From Desulfuromonadaceae bacterium (GTDB lineage Bacteria > Desulfobacterota > Desulfuromonadia > Desulfuromonadales > Desulfuromonadaceae), in assembly GCA_016936455.1 (NCBI GenBank), contig JAFGXV010000047.1:1-64000 (forward strand): a DNA stretch of 64,000 nucleotides, read 5' to 3'. This document shows positions 60,996 through 64,000 of the stretch, piece by piece. Below the pieces are notes generated by a model. The model searched no databases. It was not told where the DNA came from and saw only the letters and a program-made list of their open reading frames with translations. Within the stretch, counting starts at the first letter, position 1, and each line of letters begins with the position of its first letter. The position numbers and the translations under genes were made by a program.

Positions 60996-62546
60996 ATGAA
61001 TGAAACGGCTCGAGACACAGCAAACAACAGGGGGGGTGACCGCGCATCGTTGCAGGGCGTCTGTCGACTGTTTGATCCGGATCTGCTGCAATCCTGTAGC
61101 CTGGTGATCCTTGGTGCCTCCGGTGATCTGACGGCCCGCAAGCTCATTCCGGCGCTGTTTCATCTCTTTCTCCAGCAGGCATTGCCCGATCCGTTTTTGA
61201 TTGTCGGTTGTGGTCGTTCGGATTTAAGCCGGGAAGATTTCTGCCGCCAACTGCGAATCTTTGCCAGCGAACAGGTTTTTTACACTGTCCAGGCCTGGGA
61301 TTCGTTCTGCCGAATTCTGCATTACCAGCGCCTTGACTATGAAAAGCCGGAGGATTGGAAGGCCCTGAAGTGGTGGCTGGATGAACAGCGATGTGCGGCG
61401 GGCATCGGAGAGAACCACCTGTTTTATCTGGCTCTTCCGCCCAGCCAGCACGCTGAGGTCAGTCGTCAGCTCAAAGAGGTCGGGCTGAGTTCCGAACAGC
61501 CGGGGCGTTTCTGGACCCGCCTCGTGGTCGAAAAACCTTTTGGCCATGACCTGGCCAGTGCCGTTGCGCTGGATGAGCAGCTGCATCGCAGCTTTCAGGA
61601 ACACCAGATCTTTCGCATTGATCATTATCTGGCTAAGGAAACGGTGCAGAACATCCTGATGATGCGGTTTGCCAACGCGATTTTTGAGCCGGTGTGGAAT
61701 CGCAGCCATATCGATTATGTCGGCATCATCGCCATGGAAGATCTGGGCGTTGAGCATCGTTCCGGCTATTACGAGCAGGCCGGTGTGCTGCGCGACATGT
61801 TCCAGAATCACATGATGCAGATGCTGTCTCTGGTGGCCATGGAGCCCCCCAGCCGTTTTGAACCGGATCGCGTGCAGGATGAAAAGGCCAAACTGTTCCG
61901 CAGCCTGCGGCCGTTTAATCCGAAAACGGCGACGCAAAACCTGATTCTCGGACAATACACCGCAGCAACCGTTGGCGGTCGCGGCGTGGTCGGATATCGC
62001 GAAGAACCTGGCGTCCATGCAGAGTCGTGCGTCGCCACCTATGCCCTGATGCGGCTGTTCGTGGACAACTGGCGCTGGAGCGGGGTGCCGTTCTATCTGT
62101 TATCAGGCAAACGTCTGGCGCGCAAGGAGACGAAAATCGTCATTCAGTTCAAGGATGTTCCCCATTCCATGTTTCGCCATCTGGTGGATGAGGCGGTCCC
62201 GGCGAATCGACTGGAACTGGGGATTTACCCTGAAGAGCGCATCGCTTTGCGGATCGAAACCAAAAGTCCCGGCGGCGCCGTGTGTCTGCAACCGGCCGAT
62301 CTGACGTTTGACTATGGCGATCGCTGGCAGGGGATGCGCCTGGATGCCTACGAAAAGGTGCTGCTCGACTGTCTGCAGGGCGAACGCATGATGTTCTGGC
62401 GCCAGGATGGCGTTGAGCTCTCGTGGCAGTATCTGCAGCCCGTCCTTGGCCGCTGTGGTGAGCAGGCGGTTTATCCCTATCCGGCCGGCAGTCTGGGGCC
62501 GGAGCAGGGCCGTGACTGGACTCGTCAGATTCTGGAACTCTACTAG
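60996..62546 (+). CDS. zwf: Glucose-6-phosphate dehydrogenase
   Basis: 516 aa; ILGASGDLTARKLIPALFHL; VVEKPFGHDLASA; RIDHYLAKETVQNILMMRFAN. Confidence 0.97.
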   Translation: MNETARDTANNRGGDRASLQGVCRLFDPDLLQSCSLVILGASGDLTARKLIPALFHLFLQQALPDPFLIVGCGRSDLSREDFCRQLRIFASEQVFYTVQAWDSFCRILHYQRLDYEKPEDWKALKWWLDEQRCAAGIGENHLFYLALPPSQHAEVSRQLKEVGLSSEQPGRFWTRLVVEKPFGHDLASAVALDEQLHRSFQEHQIFRIDHYLAKETVQNILMMRFANAIFEPVWNRSHIDYVGIIAMEDLGVEHRSGYYEQAGVLRDMFQNHMMQMLSLVAMEPPSRFEPDRVQDEKAKLFRSLRPFNPKTATQNLILGQYTAATVGGRGVVGYREEPGVHAESCVATYALMRLFVDNWRWSGVPFYLLSGKRLARKETKIVIQFKDVPHSMFRHLVDEAVPANRLELGIYPEERIALRIETKSPGGAVCLQPADLTFDYGDRWQGMRLDAYEKVLLDCLQGERMMFWRQDGVELSWQYLQPVLGRCGEQAVYPYPAGSLGPEQGRDWTRQILELY

Positions 62547-62547
62547 C

Positions 62548-63270
62548 GTGGAACGCTTCATCTTCCCCACCTATGCCGAACTTATCCAAGCGCTGGCCGC
62601 AGAGCTGGTGGATCAGGCCCAGCAGGAGGTTCGCGCGAAAGGCTTTGTAACGATCGCCTTGAGTGGTGGGTCGACACCGCAGGGACTCTATCGTTTGCTG
62701 GCCACGCCTTTCTGGCGCGCACAGATACCCTGGTCCCGGTGCTGGATTGTATTTGGCGATGAACGGGCCGTCGGTCCCCACCACCCGGACAGCAATTACG
62801 CGGCGGCATGGAATACGTTATTGCAGCATATTGACGTCCCTGCCCATCAACTGATGCGTATCCATGGCGAGCTGGGGGCCGTTGCGGCCGCGTCAGACTA
62901 TAGAGAACGCTTGCATGATCACCTGCCCGGACAGGGTGCGTATGATTATCCGCAGTTGGATATTGTTTTACTCGGCATGGGAGAAGACGGGCATGTCGCC
63001 TCCCTGTTTCCCTGTGGTGACGAGTTGCAGTCCTTGGAAACCGTGGTGGCGGTCGATGCGCCCGCCGATGCCAGCCCCCCCGTTGCGCGGGTCAGCCTGA
63101 CCCTGCCAGTCTTTAACCAGGCGCGTTTTCTCGTGATTCTGGCCAGCGGCCAGCGCAAGATGGATTTGCAGGATAAAATTCAATCTCAGAGGAAAGAATG
63201 CCGTGATCTTCCGGCGGCACGACTGCGACCACAGGGTGCCGCGGCCTGGTATCTTTCCCGGATGGCCTGA
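62548..63270 (+). CDS. pgl: 6-phosphogluconolactonase
   Basis: GTG start directly after zwf stop; IALSGGSTPQGLYRLLA, FGDERAVGPHHPDSNY, LLGMGEDGHVASLFP. Confidence 0.93.
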   Translation: MERFIFPTYAELIQALAAELVDQAQQEVRAKGFVTIALSGGSTPQGLYRLLATPFWRAQIPWSRCWIVFGDERAVGPHHPDSNYAAAWNTLLQHIDVPAHQLMRIHGELGAVAAASDYRERLHDHLPGQGAYDYPQLDIVLLGMGEDGHVASLFPCGDELQSLETVVAVDAPADASPPVARVSLTLPVFNQARFLVILASGQRKMDLQDKIQSQRKECRDLPAARLRPQGAAAWYLSRMA

Positions 63271-63299
63271 AATTCGCCAGCGGGTGAGAAATTTCCGTT

Positions 63300-64000
63300 T
63301 CAGCTGAATCCGAACAGCTTCGGGAACAGGACCAGGATGCCCAGTACCAGCATTTGCAGCAGAATAAAGGGTATGGCTCCGCGGTAGATGTCGGTGGTGC
63401 GAACCTCGGGTGGCGCCACTCCTTTGAGATAAAAAAGACTGAAACCAAAGGGCGGTGTCAGAAATGAGGTTTGCAGGTTCATGGCGACCAGGATGGCGTA
63501 CCACAGCGGATCGATCTGAAGTCTGTAGGCGATGGGGGCCAGAATCGGGACGATAATGTAGGCAATTTCGACGAAGTCGATAAAGAAGCCCAGAACCATG
63601 ATGGCGCTCATGGAAAAAATGATGAAACCCCATTTTTCACCTGGAAGCTGCATCATCAGATCCTCGACCAGATAGTCCCCCCCTGTATAGGTAAAGACCA
63701 TGGAGAAAGCGGTGGCACCGACCAGGATGGCAAAAACCATCGCCGTGACCTTGACGGTTTCGACCGCGCTGTCCCAGACCATGCACAGCGAAGCGCGGCG
63801 GTAAAACGCGGCAAGAACGATCGCGCCGACACCGCCGACGGCGGAGGACTCCGTGGGTGTGGCAACCCCGGAGATGATGGAGCCCAGCACGACGATGATC
63901 AGAATCAGGGGGGGCAGGATGGCTTTGAGGGCGACGAAAATCTGCTTGCGCCGTGTTTGCTGGTTATGGTGCAGCCGGATTGGCGGCGCAAGATCCTTGT
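63300..64000 (-). CDS. TRAP transporter large permease (DctM family), partial at window edge
   Basis: GVATPTESSAVGGVGAIVLA; FIDFVEIAYIIVPILAPIA; NLQTSFLTPPFGFSLFYLKGVAPPEV; frame stays open to the window end. Confidence 0.92.
   Translation of the reverse strand, partial: KDLAPPIRLHHNQQTRRKQIFVALKAILPPLILIIVVLGSIISGVATPTESSAVGGVGAIVLAAFYRRASLCMVWDSAVETVKVTAMVFAILVGATAFSMVFTYTGGDYLVEDLMMQLPGEKWGFIIFSMSAIMVLGFFIDFVEIAYIIVPILAPIAYRLQIDPLWYAILVAMNLQTSFLTPPFGFSLFYLKGVAPPEVRTTDIYRGAIPFILLQMLVLGILVLFPKLFGFS

Overview
Window from a moderately GC-rich Gram-negative chromosome; gene content looks like Desulfuromonadales/Geobacter relatives (inference from protein families only). Most of it is core metabolism: LivH, DUF445, nitroreductase, two Hsp20, ArsP-like permease plus redox thioredoxin, HD-domain protein, YifB/ComM, TrxB, NhaD, HemW, CIRCE-hrcA-grpE-dnaK-dnaJ, YeeE/TusA/PAS-GGDEF-EAL/sigma54 activator, clpB, rimO-yajQ-lolA-thiL, nfo, pckA, mrp, tkt, an atypical nuo operon, gnd-zwf-pgl and a DctM fragment. 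The most unusual segment is about 30.5-32.95 kb, between clpB and rimO: an AT-rich island with a 5'-truncated integron integrase (intI) remnant, a 518-aa P-loop ATPase gene followed directly by a well-formed attC site (R''/L''/L'/R' boxes with extrahelical bases), and a 5'-truncated YoeB-like toxin fragment. I read this as a decayed sedentary integron carrying a candidate defence-type ATPase cassette. Other leads: a palindromic upstream activator site and -24/-12 promoter between a sigma54 activator gene and clpB; a terminator-containing leader before nhaD; a complex I operon without nuoEFG but with four antiporter-like subunits, a small extra membrane protein and a His-rich NuoM segment; and palindromic operators upstream of nuoA and pckA. 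All calls come from reading the sequence and translations; no database search was run.
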